Assembly: GCF_000376425.1 (NCBI RefSeq)
Contig: NZ_AQWL01000005.1
Coordinates: 280,166-344,165 of the forward strand
Source of the DNA: Thiobacillus denitrificans DSM 12475
Lineage (GTDB): Bacteria > Pseudomonadota > Gammaproteobacteria > Burkholderiales > Thiobacillaceae
Direction of reading: 5' to 3'
Length of the DNA stretch: 64,000 nt
Shown here: positions 1 through 8,609 of the stretch, one piece after another
Layout of the letters: every line of letters starts with the position of its first letter
How positions within the stretch are numbered: position 1 is the first letter of the stretch
The notes under the pieces: model-generated
Databases searched by the model: none
Told to the model about the DNA's origin: nothing
The model's input: only the letters and a program-made list of their open reading frames with translations
Program-made: the position numbers and the translations under genes

Positions 1-254
1 AGGTGCGCGACCATACTGGCCGGCTGGCGTGGATCGAGAAAGCCGCCCTCGGCAGTGCAAGAACCGTCATGGTCAAGGCCGAATCCAGCATCGTCCGGCA
101 ACAGCCGCGCGCCGACGCCGAGGTCGTGTTTCGCGCCGCGCACGGCGTCCTGCTCGAAGTCACCGGCGAAATGGACAGCTACGGCTGGCTTCCGGTGAAG
201 CATGCCGACGGACTCAGCGGCTGGCTGCCCGTGCACGAGGTATGGGGCCGATGA
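1..254 (+). CDS. SH3-domain protein, C-terminal part only
   Basis: The reading frame is open at the left edge, so only the last 80 or so residues are visible and the true start lies outside the window. The visible part has the look of a bacterial SH3 domain: a short beta-rich stretch with spaced hydrophobic residues, ending in a Gly-Trp-Leu-Pro-Val segment that is nearly repeated (SYGWLPV and LSGWLPV). Such domains usually bind peptidoglycan or other envelope ligands. The stop codon overlaps the gpsA start as ATGA, so the two genes are translationally coupled. No signal peptide can be assessed. The domain call is by fold pattern and moderately sure; the cellular role is unknown. Confidence 0.6.
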   Translation, partial: VRDHTGRLAWIEKAALGSARTVMVKAESSIVRQQPRADAEVVFRAAHGVLLEVTGEMDSYGWLPVKHADGLSGWLPVHEVWGR

Positions 255-1237
255 AGCTGTCGGTCCTCGGTGCGGGCGCCTGGGGCACTGCGCTGGCGGC
301 CAGTTGGGCACCGCACCACAGCGTCACCCTGTGGGGGCGCAACGCGGCCGAACTCGATGCCATGCAGGCGAGTCGCGTCAATGCGCGCTATCTGCCCGGC
401 TGTCCGCTGCCCGACACGCTGCGCTTCAGCCCGGATTTCAGCGCCGCCGTCGGCAGCGCCGAACTCCTCGTCATCGCCGTCCCCAGCGGCGGCCTGCGCC
501 CCACGCTGAGCGCGCTCGCCCGGTACCCCGGCCTGCCGCCGCTGGTCTGGATATGCAAGGGATTCGAACCCGGCAGCCGCAAGCTGCCGCACCAGCTCAT
601 CGCCGAACTGCTGCCCGGGCACACGCAAACCGCCGTGCTGTCCGGCCCCAGCTTCGCCCAGGAAGTCGCGCAAGGTCATCCCACCGCACTGACGCTGGCC
701 GCCCACGACACCGCGCTGGCGCAACGCCTGTCCGCAATGCTGTCCAGCCATTGCCTGCGGCTCTATGCGCATGACGACGTCATCGGCGTCGAAATCGGCG
801 GCGCCTTGAAAAACGTCATGGCGATTGCCGCCGGCATCTGCGACGGCCTGCAGCTCGGGCACAACGCCCGCGCCGCCCTTATCACCCGCGGGCTGGCCGA
901 AATGACCCGGCTCGGCGTCAGACTCGGCGGCCGCTTCGAAACCTTCATGGGGCTGTCCGGCCTCGGCGATCTCATCCTCACCGCCACCGGCGACCTCTCG
1001 CGCAACCGCCAGGTCGGCCTGCAGCTCGCGCGCGGCCAGCCACTCGCCGCCATCCTCGCCGAACTCGGCCACGTCGCCGAGGGCGTCACCACCGCCCGCG
1101 AGGCCGACGCGCTCGCAACCGAACACGGCGTCGACATGCCGATCACCCGCGCCGTCTGCCGGATGCTGTTCGACGGCCTGCCTGCCGCGCAGGCGGTCGA
1201 TGCCCTGCTGAACCGGGAAATCAAGGCCGAGTTCTGA
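251..1237 (+). CDS. gpsA: Glycerol-3-phosphate dehydrogenase [NAD(P)+]
   Basis: GpsA reduces dihydroxyacetone phosphate to sn-glycerol 3-phosphate in the cytoplasm, supplying the backbone of phospholipids. The protein is 328 residues, normal for the family. The N-terminal Rossmann fold carries GAGAWG at 7-12. ICKG (Lys103), SGPSFA (131-136) and EIGGALKN with Lys187 follow in the expected order, and the helical C-terminal domain has the conserved GLSGLGDL stretch near 234-241. The start is the ATG that overlaps the stop of the upstream SH3-protein gene. Its 3' end faces virJ across a 54-base gap with no obvious terminator. The phospholipid role fits the neighbouring lipid-modifying mprF/virJ pair, although those are on the opposite strand. 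Confidence 0.97.
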   Translation: MKLSVLGAGAWGTALAASWAPHHSVTLWGRNAAELDAMQASRVNARYLPGCPLPDTLRFSPDFSAAVGSAELLVIAVPSGGLRPTLSALARYPGLPPLVWICKGFEPGSRKLPHQLIAELLPGHTQTAVLSGPSFAQEVAQGHPTALTLAAHDTALAQRLSAMLSSHCLRLYAHDDVIGVEIGGALKNVMAIAAGICDGLQLGHNARAALITRGLAEMTRLGVRLGGRFETFMGLSGLGDLILTATGDLSRNRQVGLQLARGQPLAAILAELGHVAEGVTTAREADALATEHGVDMPITRAVCRMLFDGLPAAQAVDALLNREIKAEF

Positions 1238-1291
1238 GGCACAGCCAGGCGGCAGCCACGGCTTGAATCGCGCTCAAAGATAGCGGAAGCA

Positions 1292-2695
1292 TCATTCCTG
1301 GATCAGCCTGGCCAGGCCTGCATAGTCCCCATCAAAATGGTGGCCGCCTGGCAGCGTCACGCTTCTGGCCAGCCCGGCATCGAGTTGGGTGCACAGGCTG
1401 TCACGCTCTTCCGCGCCATGCACGCACAGCACGGATAAGCCGCCAAGTCGGGCAATTTCGCCGTAGACCTCCTGGCCGCCCGCTGCGCCGCCCAGCCAGT
1501 CGGCGAGCTTGAATTCAAAATGCGCCCGGGCACCCGGCCCCAGCAGGACAACTTTCTCGATATGCGCCTTCAGCTCCGCCGGCAAGCGGCTTGCCAGGAA
1601 CGGCAGCACCTCCGCCCCGAAGGAATAGCCGACAAGAACAATCCGCTGCCGCTTCAGCGTGGCCCGGTAATATTCCAGCACGTCGGCCAGATCCCTGGCC
1701 GCCGTATCCGGCGTGCGAGGGGTCCAGTAATACCGCAAAGAGTCCCAGCCGATCACCGCCACACCCCTTTCCGCCAGGGCGGCTGCGAGCCCCCGGTCCA
1801 GGCCCGCCCAGCCGCCATCGCCGCTGAGCAGAATCGCCAGCACGTCGCCGGGCTGGCGGGCGGCGACTTCCACCAGCGGCAAATAATCCACCTTTTTCGC
1901 TGCCCGGAAAGGCACTGCGGGCAGTGGCGGCGAGAAGGCCGCGAACGCGGCCTTGAACTGAGGCATCCAGTTGCGCGGCGCGGAGAAACCGTGGCCCACC
2001 CTGGGGAGGCGGACTAGGCTGCCGCCCGCCACTTTACCCACGTAAGCCGCCGTTGCTGCCGGCGCACAGACCTGATCTTGGTCGCCGTGGAGCACCACCC
2101 ACGGGTCGGCCAGACGGGCAACGGGATCGAACACCTGCCCCAGCTCAGGATCGACTTTGTAGCTGAGGCCGGCTCCCTTGCACATGGGCTTGTGCAGCAT
2201 CAGATCGGGGCAGAACCCCAGGCTGACCGCGCCCGAGAAGGTGCCGGCCGGAGCCTGGACCAAGGTGGCATAGGCCAGGGTGGCACCCGAGGAATAGCCC
2301 ACCAGCACGGGCCGATGGAACTGCCGATAGCCCAGTTTTTTCTGCGCGAACTGACCCAAGGCCTCGAAATCCCCTGCCGGATAGGCGCACTTCTGCTGGT
2401 CCGCTTCCACGGAGGCCAGGTAATGCCGGATATCGACCCCCACAACCAGGGCATCGAGCCCGGCCAATTCGCGGGCCATGTCGATCACGCCCAGATTCCA
2501 GCCGCCGTCGCCGGAGATGAACAGCACGACCCGATCCGGTTCCGTGGACGGAGAATAGAGCGTGACTTTGCCAAAGCGGCCGAACGCCAGGGTGGATTCG
2601 GCGACGCTGCCCGCCCCCCAGCCGGAACCGGACAAGACCAGCAGGAATGCGATTCGGATGAGCCGGCGAAACGCGCGCTGTGGCTGGCTGTTCAT
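1292..2695 (-). CDS. virJ: AcvB/VirJ-family lysyl-phosphatidylglycerol hydrolase, two tandem hydrolase domains
   Basis: A predicted periplasmic protein of 467 residues with an N-terminal signal/anchor (about 8-30). Two alpha/beta-hydrolase-like halves follow. Each opens with FISGDGGW- or LLSGDGGW-type sequence (59-66, 289-296), carries a nucleophile elbow (GYSSG at 133-137, GYSFG at 356-360) and ends in a His-containing motif (VGHGF near 233, GGHHFDGD near 450). This doubled architecture is typical of AcvB. AcvB/VirJ proteins of Agrobacterium and relatives hydrolyse lysyl-phosphatidylglycerol, countering the synthase LpiA/MprF. The gene lies 11 bases downstream of mprF on the same strand, so synthesis and breakdown of the same lipid are probably co-transcribed. 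The hydrolase fold is sure; the lipid substrate rests on family knowledge plus neighbourhood. Confidence 0.85.
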   Translation of the reverse strand: MNSQPQRAFRRLIRIAFLLVLSGSGWGAGSVAESTLAFGRFGKVTLYSPSTEPDRVVLFISGDGGWNLGVIDMARELAGLDALVVGVDIRHYLASVEADQQKCAYPAGDFEALGQFAQKKLGYRQFHRPVLVGYSSGATLAYATLVQAPAGTFSGAVSLGFCPDLMLHKPMCKGAGLSYKVDPELGQVFDPVARLADPWVVLHGDQDQVCAPAATAAYVGKVAGGSLVRLPRVGHGFSAPRNWMPQFKAAFAAFSPPLPAVPFRAAKKVDYLPLVEVAARQPGDVLAILLSGDGGWAGLDRGLAAALAERGVAVIGWDSLRYYWTPRTPDTAARDLADVLEYYRATLKRQRIVLVGYSFGAEVLPFLASRLPAELKAHIEKVVLLGPGARAHFEFKLADWLGGAAGGQEVYGEIARLGGLSVLCVHGAEERDSLCTQLDAGLARSVTLPGGHHFDGDYAGLARLIQE

Positions 2696-2706
2696 TCAGG
2701 CTCCCG

Positions 2707-5316
2707 TCAACGGCCGAATACGCCCCGGATGCCTCCGGAGATCAGGGCCGCCACGTCCAGCAGGACGGTCGGCAAGGCCAGCCCGCCGGGTACGGCCAGG
2801 TACTTCGGGCGCCAGGCGGGCGAGAATTTTTCCTTGTAGGCACGCAAGCCTTCGAAGTTGTAGAAGTACTCCCCTTGCCGGAAAATCAATGTCCCCAGAC
2901 GGTGCCACAACGGGGCAAGGGGATGGGACTCCAGGCCGGACAAGGGGGCCATGCCCAGATTGAAATGGGCGTAGCCCTCGCGGCTGCCCCACAGCATGAG
3001 TTCGATAAAAAGATAGTCCATGACGCCCTTGGGCGCCTCGGGCAGACGACGCATGAGGTCGATGGACAGTTCCTGCCGTCCGGCGGATGCCAGGACGTTG
3101 GCGAAGGCCATGACGTGCCCGTCCAGGCGCACCAGCGCACAGGGGAAATGGGCGAGATACGCGGGCTGGAAATAGCCCAAGGCAAACCCCTTTTCCCGGG
3201 TGTGCTTCTCTGCCAGCCAGCTATCCGAAATCCGCTTGAGTTCGCCCAGGAGCGCCGGCACCGCCGCAGGCGGCACGACCTCGAAGCTGAGTCCGTCCCG
3301 CTGGGCGCGGCGATGGGACTGGCGCAGTTCCTTGCGCGCTGCTCCCTCCAGCGAGAATCCGGCCAGGGAAACCATGCCTTCCTCGCCCAGCTTCATGGCG
3401 CTCAGGCCCAGATCCAGATAGAGAGGCAGATTTTCCGCATCGACCTGATAGAAGACGGTGCGTCCGCCATGGCGATCCGCCATCTCGCGGAATTGCCAGA
3501 CCAGCGCTTCGCGTGCGCGCTCCGGCCCGACCGGATCGCCCATGGCGATCCAGCTCTGGCCGCGCACCTGATACATGATGAAAGCCTCTCCAGCTAGGTC
3601 GAACAGCAGGCACTTGTCGCCCAGCAGGGCGAGGGCGGCGTCGCTCTGGGGGGCGGCGGCGACGATGCGGGCAGCGTGTGCCATGTCCTGTTCGCTCGGC
3701 CTGCCGGGTTCGGGCGGCGCCGGCCGCAGCAGATGCAGCAGCGCCAGGCCGCCCCCCGTCAAAACCAGCAACAGGGAAGCGCGCAGGAAGCGGGGGGCAT
3801 CGCCCTGCAGGGCGAACTGCCACCACAACTCGCGGGAATAATCGACATGCTTGAAGGAGAACAGTCCCAACCAAACGGTGGCGACCAGCAGCAGCACGAC
3901 CGAAAACACCCAGCCCGGCGAGAAACGCCGGGCAAAGAGGGAAGCGGGCCGATTGAAGGCGTCACGCCCCAGCCAGAGCATGCCCAGGACCAGCGTGGAA
4001 ATCAGCGCCTCCTCGTAGTCCAGGCCTTTGGCCAGGGAGGCCAGCGCGCCGAGCGCCAGCAGCCAGAAGGCCAGATGGTAAGCGGCATCGACCCGGCGAT
4101 GCAGCGCCCGCGCCAGGATGACGAGGCCCAGGCCGGCCAGGCTACCCATCAGATGCGAAACCTCCAGCAGCGGCAGGGGTACGAAGTCCCGCAGCAGGGA
4201 CAGCCGTTCGGGAAGCGCGGGCGTGCTGCCGGACAATAGCAGCAGCGCCCCGGCGATGAAGCTTGCGCTGCTGACCGTCACCGGCGCCATCCAGCCGAAA
4301 ACCTGGCGCATTGAATCCAGTCCCTGGACAAGCGCGGCACGGCGTACCTGCACCAGCTTTCCGGCAACCAGCAGCGCCGCCACCGCCAGCGGGGCCAGAT
4401 AGTAGATCGCACGGTAAGCCAGAATGGCTGCCAGCAATTCTTCCTGCGGCACCGCCGGCAGGGCCAGCAGCAGCACCGTTTCAAACACCCCGAGCCCGGC
4501 CGGCACATGGCTGACGATGCCGGCCACCACCGCCAGAACGTACACGCCCAGAAACGCGGGGAACGACACCGCCGCTTCCGCGGGCAAAAGCCAGAAAAGA
4601 GCGGCGGCGGCGCACCCCAGGTCGGCCACGGCCAGGATCAGTTGACCCAGTGCGATGCCTGCGCCAGGCAGATGCCACTGCCAGTTGCCCAGCCGGATGG
4701 GGGAGCGGCGCAACAGCCCGAAGCCCAGATAAAGGGCAACCAGGGCAAGCAGCAGGGCGCCGATGACGCCACCGCCGTCCGCGGACAGATGCAGGAGCCG
4801 TCCGGTCTCCGCCGGTTCAAGGAGCAGCGCCAGCCCGGCGACAAACGTCACGCCCACTGCGAAGCTTAGCCCGACCAGGGCCACCAGCCCCGCCACCTCG
4901 GTGGCCGCGAGTCCTGCGGCCGTGTAAAGGCGCAAGCGCACCGCTCCGGCGGAGAGCATGGCCATGCCCAGGTTATGTCCCACTGTCGTGGCGATGAAGG
5001 CGTTCAGCGCCACGCGCGGATAGGGCAACGCGCGGCCCAGGTGGCGCAGGGCCAGCATGTCGTACCCGGTCAGGGCCAGGTAGCTGCCGAGCGTGCCCAG
5101 CACCGCCAGCAGCAAGCCGCTGGCGGGCACCCGGTCAAGGGCTTGGCGTATTTCGGCGAGGTGGGTATCCGCCAGTTCCCGATGCAGTATCCACAGTGCG
5201 GACAAGAATAGCGACAGGCTGAAAATGGCCACCCAAAGATGCCGGCGCCGATAGAACGTGTCCTTGAGATTCGCGAGAGCATCTTTCAAGGGATCTGGCG
5301 TGTATCCAATGGGCAA
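2707..5316 (-). CDS. mprF: Bifunctional lysyl-phosphatidylglycerol synthetase/flippase
   Basis: MprF transfers lysine from lysyl-tRNA to phosphatidylglycerol and flips the product outward, which lowers negative surface charge and gives resistance to cationic peptides or acid. The 869-residue protein has a long multi-spanning N-terminal half (roughly residues 30-545, about 14 hydrophobic segments), with the flippase-type stretch HVPAGLGVFE near 280. A soluble GNAT-fold synthase domain follows (about 560-850), with conserved-looking segments WIAMGDPVGP, FYQVDAENLPLYLDLGL and FNLGMAPLSGLE. Length and order match full-length MprF. It heads a two-gene unit with the virJ-type hydrolase. The substrate (Lys or another aminoacyl group) cannot be read from sequence. 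Confidence 0.93.
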   Translation of the reverse strand: MPIGYTPDPLKDALANLKDTFYRRRHLWVAIFSLSLFLSALWILHRELADTHLAEIRQALDRVPASGLLLAVLGTLGSYLALTGYDMLALRHLGRALPYPRVALNAFIATTVGHNLGMAMLSAGAVRLRLYTAAGLAATEVAGLVALVGLSFAVGVTFVAGLALLLEPAETGRLLHLSADGGGVIGALLLALVALYLGFGLLRRSPIRLGNWQWHLPGAGIALGQLILAVADLGCAAAALFWLLPAEAAVSFPAFLGVYVLAVVAGIVSHVPAGLGVFETVLLLALPAVPQEELLAAILAYRAIYYLAPLAVAALLVAGKLVQVRRAALVQGLDSMRQVFGWMAPVTVSSASFIAGALLLLSGSTPALPERLSLLRDFVPLPLLEVSHLMGSLAGLGLVILARALHRRVDAAYHLAFWLLALGALASLAKGLDYEEALISTLVLGMLWLGRDAFNRPASLFARRFSPGWVFSVVLLLVATVWLGLFSFKHVDYSRELWWQFALQGDAPRFLRASLLLVLTGGGLALLHLLRPAPPEPGRPSEQDMAHAARIVAAAPQSDAALALLGDKCLLFDLAGEAFIMYQVRGQSWIAMGDPVGPERAREALVWQFREMADRHGGRTVFYQVDAENLPLYLDLGLSAMKLGEEGMVSLAGFSLEGAARKELRQSHRRAQRDGLSFEVVPPAAVPALLGELKRISDSWLAEKHTREKGFALGYFQPAYLAHFPCALVRLDGHVMAFANVLASAGRQELSIDLMRRLPEAPKGVMDYLFIELMLWGSREGYAHFNLGMAPLSGLESHPLAPLWHRLGTLIFRQGEYFYNFEGLRAYKEKFSPAWRPKYLAVPGGLALPTVLLDVAALISGGIRGVFGR

Positions 5317-5361
5317 TGCTTCATCCTAGGTCAACTGCGGCCGGCTTACAGCATGAAGGAT

Positions 5362-5392
5362 CAGCGCAATGCCACGGACCGGCATTGCGCTG
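5362..5392. terminator. 12-bp hairpin between the exporter operon and mprF
   Basis: A perfect 12-bp inverted repeat (CAGCGCAATGCC pairing with GGCATTGCGCTG) encloses a 7-base loop. It lies 16 bases past the stop of the macB-type gene as read on the minus strand, which suits a 3' end. No run of T follows on that strand; the only short T-run (TTT) is on the plus strand. It could instead be a regulatory hairpin in the mprF upstream region. Confidence 0.45.
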
Positions 5393-5407
5393 TTTGCCCG
5401 CTTGCGC

Positions 5408-6610
5408 TCATTCGTGCCGCAAGGCGTCGATCGGGTTGAGGCCGGCCGCGCGGCGCGCCGGGAAGAAGCCGAAGATCACACCGATGGCGGCGGAAAAAAA
5501 GAAGGACAGCAGGTTGATGCCGGGGTCGAACAGGTAGGGCACGTTCATCAGTCCGGCAAGGAAGATGGATGCAGTGGTGGCGATCACGATGCCGATCAGG
5601 CCGCCCAGGCTCGACAGCACCACCGCCTCGATGAGGAACTGCAGCAGCACCTCCCTTTCCAGCGCGCCGATGGCGAGGCGGATGCCGATCTCGCGGGTGC
5701 GCTCGGTGACCGACACCAGCATGATGTTCATGATGCCGATGCCGCCCACCAGCAGGCTGACAGCCGCGACGGCACCGAGCAGCATGGTGAGGATCCGGGT
5801 GGTGCTGGTCAGCGTCTCGGCGATCTGCCGGGTGTCCATCACACGGAAATCGTCGTCCTCGTTCTCGCCGATTTTGCGGCGCTCGCGTAGCAGCAGGGTG
5901 AGCTGATCCTTGGCCGCGTCGATCGAGGCGCCTTCCTTGACCGAGATGCTCAGGCGGCCGATGTCCTGGTTGCCCGAGAGCCGCCGCTGCACGGTGCGAA
6001 GCGGCATCACCACCACGTCGTCCTGGTCCGAGCCCATGGACGACTGGCCCTTGGCCTTCAGCAGGCCGATCACCTCGCAGGAAAACTGCTTGATGCGGAT
6101 CTGGCTGCCCACCGGGTTTTGCCGGCCGAACAGCTTGTCGCGCACGGTGTCACCAATCACGCACACTGCCTTGCCTGACCGCTCCTCGGCTTCGCTGAAG
6201 CCGCGACCGGCAGCGATTTCCCAGTTCCCGGCCTCGAAATAGTCATTGCTGCTTCCGGTAATCGCGGTGGTCCAGTTGTTGGCCTGGTACACCGCAGTCG
6301 CCGACTTGTTCACCACCGGTGCGACCAGCCTGACGCCGGTGATCTGGTTACGCACGGCCTCGACGTCGGCACTCTTGAAGGGAGCGCCCGGCACGGCACC
6401 GGGGCCGAAGCGCTGGCCCGGCAACACCATCAGCAGGTTGCTGCCCATGCTGGCTATCTGGTCCGACACCGATTTCGTCGCGCCGTTGCCGAGCGTGACC
6501 ATGGTGATGACGGCAGCGACGCCGATGACGATGCCGAGGATGGTGAGGAAGGAGCGCATCAGGTTGCGCCGGATCGAGCGCAGCGCGAGCTGCAGTGTAT
6601 TCCACAACAT
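5408..6610 (-). CDS. MacB-type ABC transporter permease
   Basis: A 400-residue membrane subunit of a MacAB-like tripartite exporter. The layout is one N-terminal membrane helix (about 18-42, after a basic RSIRRNLMRSFLTILG start typical of MacB/LolC/FtsX proteins), a large periplasmic core domain (about 50-270), and three further helices near 275-300, 325-350 and 360-385. The conserved cytoplasmic segment VSVTERTREIGIRLAIGA is present at about 306-323. It lacks a fused ATPase; that is the separate upstream gene, whose stop overlaps this start. It is the last gene of the four-gene operon outer-membrane factor, MacA-like adaptor, ATPase, permease. The transported substrate is unknown. Confidence 0.9.
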   Translation of the reverse strand: MLWNTLQLALRSIRRNLMRSFLTILGIVIGVAAVITMVTLGNGATKSVSDQIASMGSNLLMVLPGQRFGPGAVPGAPFKSADVEAVRNQITGVRLVAPVVNKSATAVYQANNWTTAITGSSNDYFEAGNWEIAAGRGFSEAEERSGKAVCVIGDTVRDKLFGRQNPVGSQIRIKQFSCEVIGLLKAKGQSSMGSDQDDVVVMPLRTVQRRLSGNQDIGRLSISVKEGASIDAAKDQLTLLLRERRKIGENEDDDFRVMDTRQIAETLTSTTRILTMLLGAVAAVSLLVGGIGIMNIMLVSVTERTREIGIRLAIGALEREVLLQFLIEAVVLSSLGGLIGIVIATTASIFLAGLMNVPYLFDPGINLLSFFFSAAIGVIFGFFPARRAAGLNPIDALRHE

Positions 6611-7314
6611 CAGGCGTCTTCCCCGTTGCGGCGGTCGCTTTCCACCCGGCCGTCGACGAAGCGGATGACGCGCTTGGCGTAGGCTGCCATCTCGGGCTCG
6701 TGGGTGACCATCAGCACGGTGATGCCCAACTCGCGGTTAAACCCGCTGATCAGGTTCATGATTTCCTGGCTGGTGTGGCTGTCGAGGTTACCGGTCGGCT
6801 CGTCCGCAAGCAGCACGTGGGGGCGGGTGACGATGGCGCGGGCGATGGCGACGCGCTGCTGCTGACCGCCGGAGAGTTCGGCCGGCGTATGGTGCTCCCA
6901 GCCATCGAGACCTACCTGTTTGAGGGCGGCGCGTGCCGCAGCATGACGCTCGGCCGCCGGCTCGCCGCGATAGATCAGCGGCAGCTCGACGTTCTCCAGC
7001 GCGGTGGTGCGCGAGAGCAGGTTGAAGCCCTGGAACACGAAGCCCAGGTAGTTGCGCCGGAGCAGCGCGCGCGCGTTGCGCGACAGCTGTTCGACCTTCA
7101 CGCCTTCGAATTCGTAACTGCCACTGGTGGCGACATCGAGGCAGCCGAGGATATTCATCGCGGTCGACTTGCCGGAACCGCTCGGGCCCATGATGGCGAC
7201 AAAGTCGCCGGTATCGATGACGAGATCGATGCCCTTCAGCGCCTGGAACGCCGCCTGCCCGCTGCCGTAGGTCTTGGTGATGCCGGACAGCCGGATCAGT
7301 GCCGCATCGCTCAT
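6610..7314 (-). CDS. ABC transporter ATP-binding protein, MacB/LolD type
   Basis: A 234-residue cytoplasmic ATPase powering the adjacent permease. Walker A GPSGSGKS is at 43-50, the Q-loop lies in FVFQGFNLL (92-100), the signature LSGGQQQR is at 147-154, Walker B VLLADEP at 167-173 and the switch histidine in MVTHEPE near 205. The pattern of LolD/MacB/FtsE ATPases is clear. The start is chosen at MSDAALIRL; the open frame extends upstream but that part is antisense to macA-type coding sequence. The stop overlaps the permease start and the start overlaps the adaptor stop, so translation is coupled throughout. Confidence 0.95.
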   Translation of the reverse strand: MSDAALIRLSGITKTYGSGQAAFQALKGIDLVIDTGDFVAIMGPSGSGKSTAMNILGCLDVATSGSYEFEGVKVEQLSRNARALLRRNYLGFVFQGFNLLSRTTALENVELPLIYRGEPAAERHAAARAALKQVGLDGWEHHTPAELSGGQQQRVAIARAIVTRPHVLLADEPTGNLDSHTSQEIMNLISGFNRELGITVLMVTHEPEMAAYAKRVIRFVDGRVESDRRNGEDA

Positions 7315-8609
7315 GGCTGCGCGCCCAGGGCCTCGGTGATCGCCTGCATGCCTGCCTTGAGTGCCCCGCCGGTGACCTCGGTCACGCGACCGTTGGTGGC
7401 GCCGGTTTTGACGTCGAGGGCGACCGGCTCGCCGTCCTGCAGTACCCACACACGCTGCGTGCCGCTGGCGTTGGGTGTCGGCTTGACCTTTCTGGCCTGC
7501 CTCGGCATGCGTGGCATCAGGGCGCCTATCACGCTGCCGCCGGATTGCTTCTCGGCGGCAGCGGGAAGCGCCGGGGTGAAGCGCAGCGCGGCGTTCGGTA
7601 CCAGCAGCGCGTTTTCGCGGATGAGCGTGGTGATATCGGCGGTTCCGGTCATGCCGGGCCGCAGGCTGAAGTCGTCGTTGTCGACTTCGAGCACGGTGAG
7701 GTAGGACACGACGCCTTCCGCTTCCCGGGCGCCATAGCCGACCCGCGTGATGACGGCATTGTATTCGCGCCCGGGCCATGCATCGACGCTGAACGTGGCC
7801 TTCTGCCCGGCCTTCACCTGGCCGACGTCAGCCTCGTCGACATCGACCTGCAGCTCCATCTTGGTCAGGTCCTCGGCCAGCTTGAACAGCACCGGCGCCT
7901 GGAACGAGGCCGCCACGGTCTGGCCCGGGTCGACCTGACGCGACAGCACCACGCCATTGATCGGCGAGCGGATGCTTGCCTTGCCAAGGTTGGTCTCGTC
8001 CGATTGCAGTGTGGCACGCGCCTGGGTCACGCTGGCGCGGGCGCTGGCGACGTTGGCTTCGGCCCGTTTCAGATTGGCTTCGGCGGTGTCCATTTCAGTC
8101 CTGGACGGCACCTTGCCTCCGGACAGCTGCGACACCTGCTGGTAGCGGGCAAGCGTTGCGCGCGCTTCCGCAACCGTGGCCTGCGCCTGCAGCACCTGCG
8201 CCTCGGTCGCAGTGAGGCTGGCGCGCGATTTCGTGACCGCATCCTGCAGCCTGGACAGGTCCAGCTGCGCCAGGATCTGGCCCTTTTTCACCTCATCGTT
8301 ATCGTCGACGTAGACCTTGTCGACGATGCCGGAAAGTTCGCTGCCAACATCCACCGTGTTGGTCGGCTGCAGCTTGCCGGTGGCGGACACCTTGACCACC
8401 AGCGTGCCGAGTGTGGCCGCTTCGGTCGTGTAGCGCGGCGCAGCCTTGTCTTCGCCGGAACGCAGCAACAGCCAGGCCGCAACGGCAATCGCCAGCAGTG
8501 CGCCAGCCAGCCACAGCCAGCGCCCTGAAAACAGGCCGCCGGATCTGGCTGCGAGAAGTTGCTTCAGGGCAGGGCCCTGCTTGGCTTGCGTAGTGTTGGG
8601 ATCGTTCAT
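7311..8609 (-). CDS. MacA-like periplasmic adaptor (membrane fusion protein)
   Basis: The adaptor links the inner-membrane ABC permease to the outer-membrane channel. The protein has 432 residues: an N-terminal anchor helix (about 30-50), a biotinyl-lipoyl-like half (TLGTLVVKVSATGKLQP near 66-82), a long alpha-helical hairpin/coiled coil (about 118-205, rich in Ala, Glu and Gln), then the second lipoyl half (GKASIRSPINGVVL near 208-221) and beta-barrel and membrane-proximal domains. A basic Pro/Arg/Lys insertion (MPRMPRQARKVKP, near 365-377) in the C-terminal part is less usual. It overlaps both its neighbours by 4 bases. Confidence 0.93.
   Translation of the reverse strand: MNDPNTTQAKQGPALKQLLAARSGGLFSGRWLWLAGALLAIAVAAWLLLRSGEDKAAPRYTTEAATLGTLVVKVSATGKLQPTNTVDVGSELSGIVDKVYVDDNDEVKKGQILAQLDLSRLQDAVTKSRASLTATEAQVLQAQATVAEARATLARYQQVSQLSGGKVPSRTEMDTAEANLKRAEANVASARASVTQARATLQSDETNLGKASIRSPINGVVLSRQVDPGQTVAASFQAPVLFKLAEDLTKMELQVDVDEADVGQVKAGQKATFSVDAWPGREYNAVITRVGYGAREAEGVVSYLTVLEVDNDDFSLRPGMTGTADITTLIRENALLVPNAALRFTPALPAAAEKQSGGSVIGALMPRMPRQARKVKPTPNASGTQRVWVLQDGEPVALDVKTGATNGRVTEVTGGALKAGMQAITEALGAQP

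Noticed and set aside
179-1126. Long open frame antisense to gpsA (and many like it elsewhere, for example opposite gshA at 13765-14919)
   Set aside because: These arise from high G+C at third positions on the opposite strand. They lack start signals and family resemblance, and lie wholly over strongly identified genes.
5362-5392. Hairpin before mprF as a riboswitch or T-box
   Set aside because: It is a simple stem without the conserved elements of known riboswitches, and it is placed as a 3' end of the neighbouring operon.
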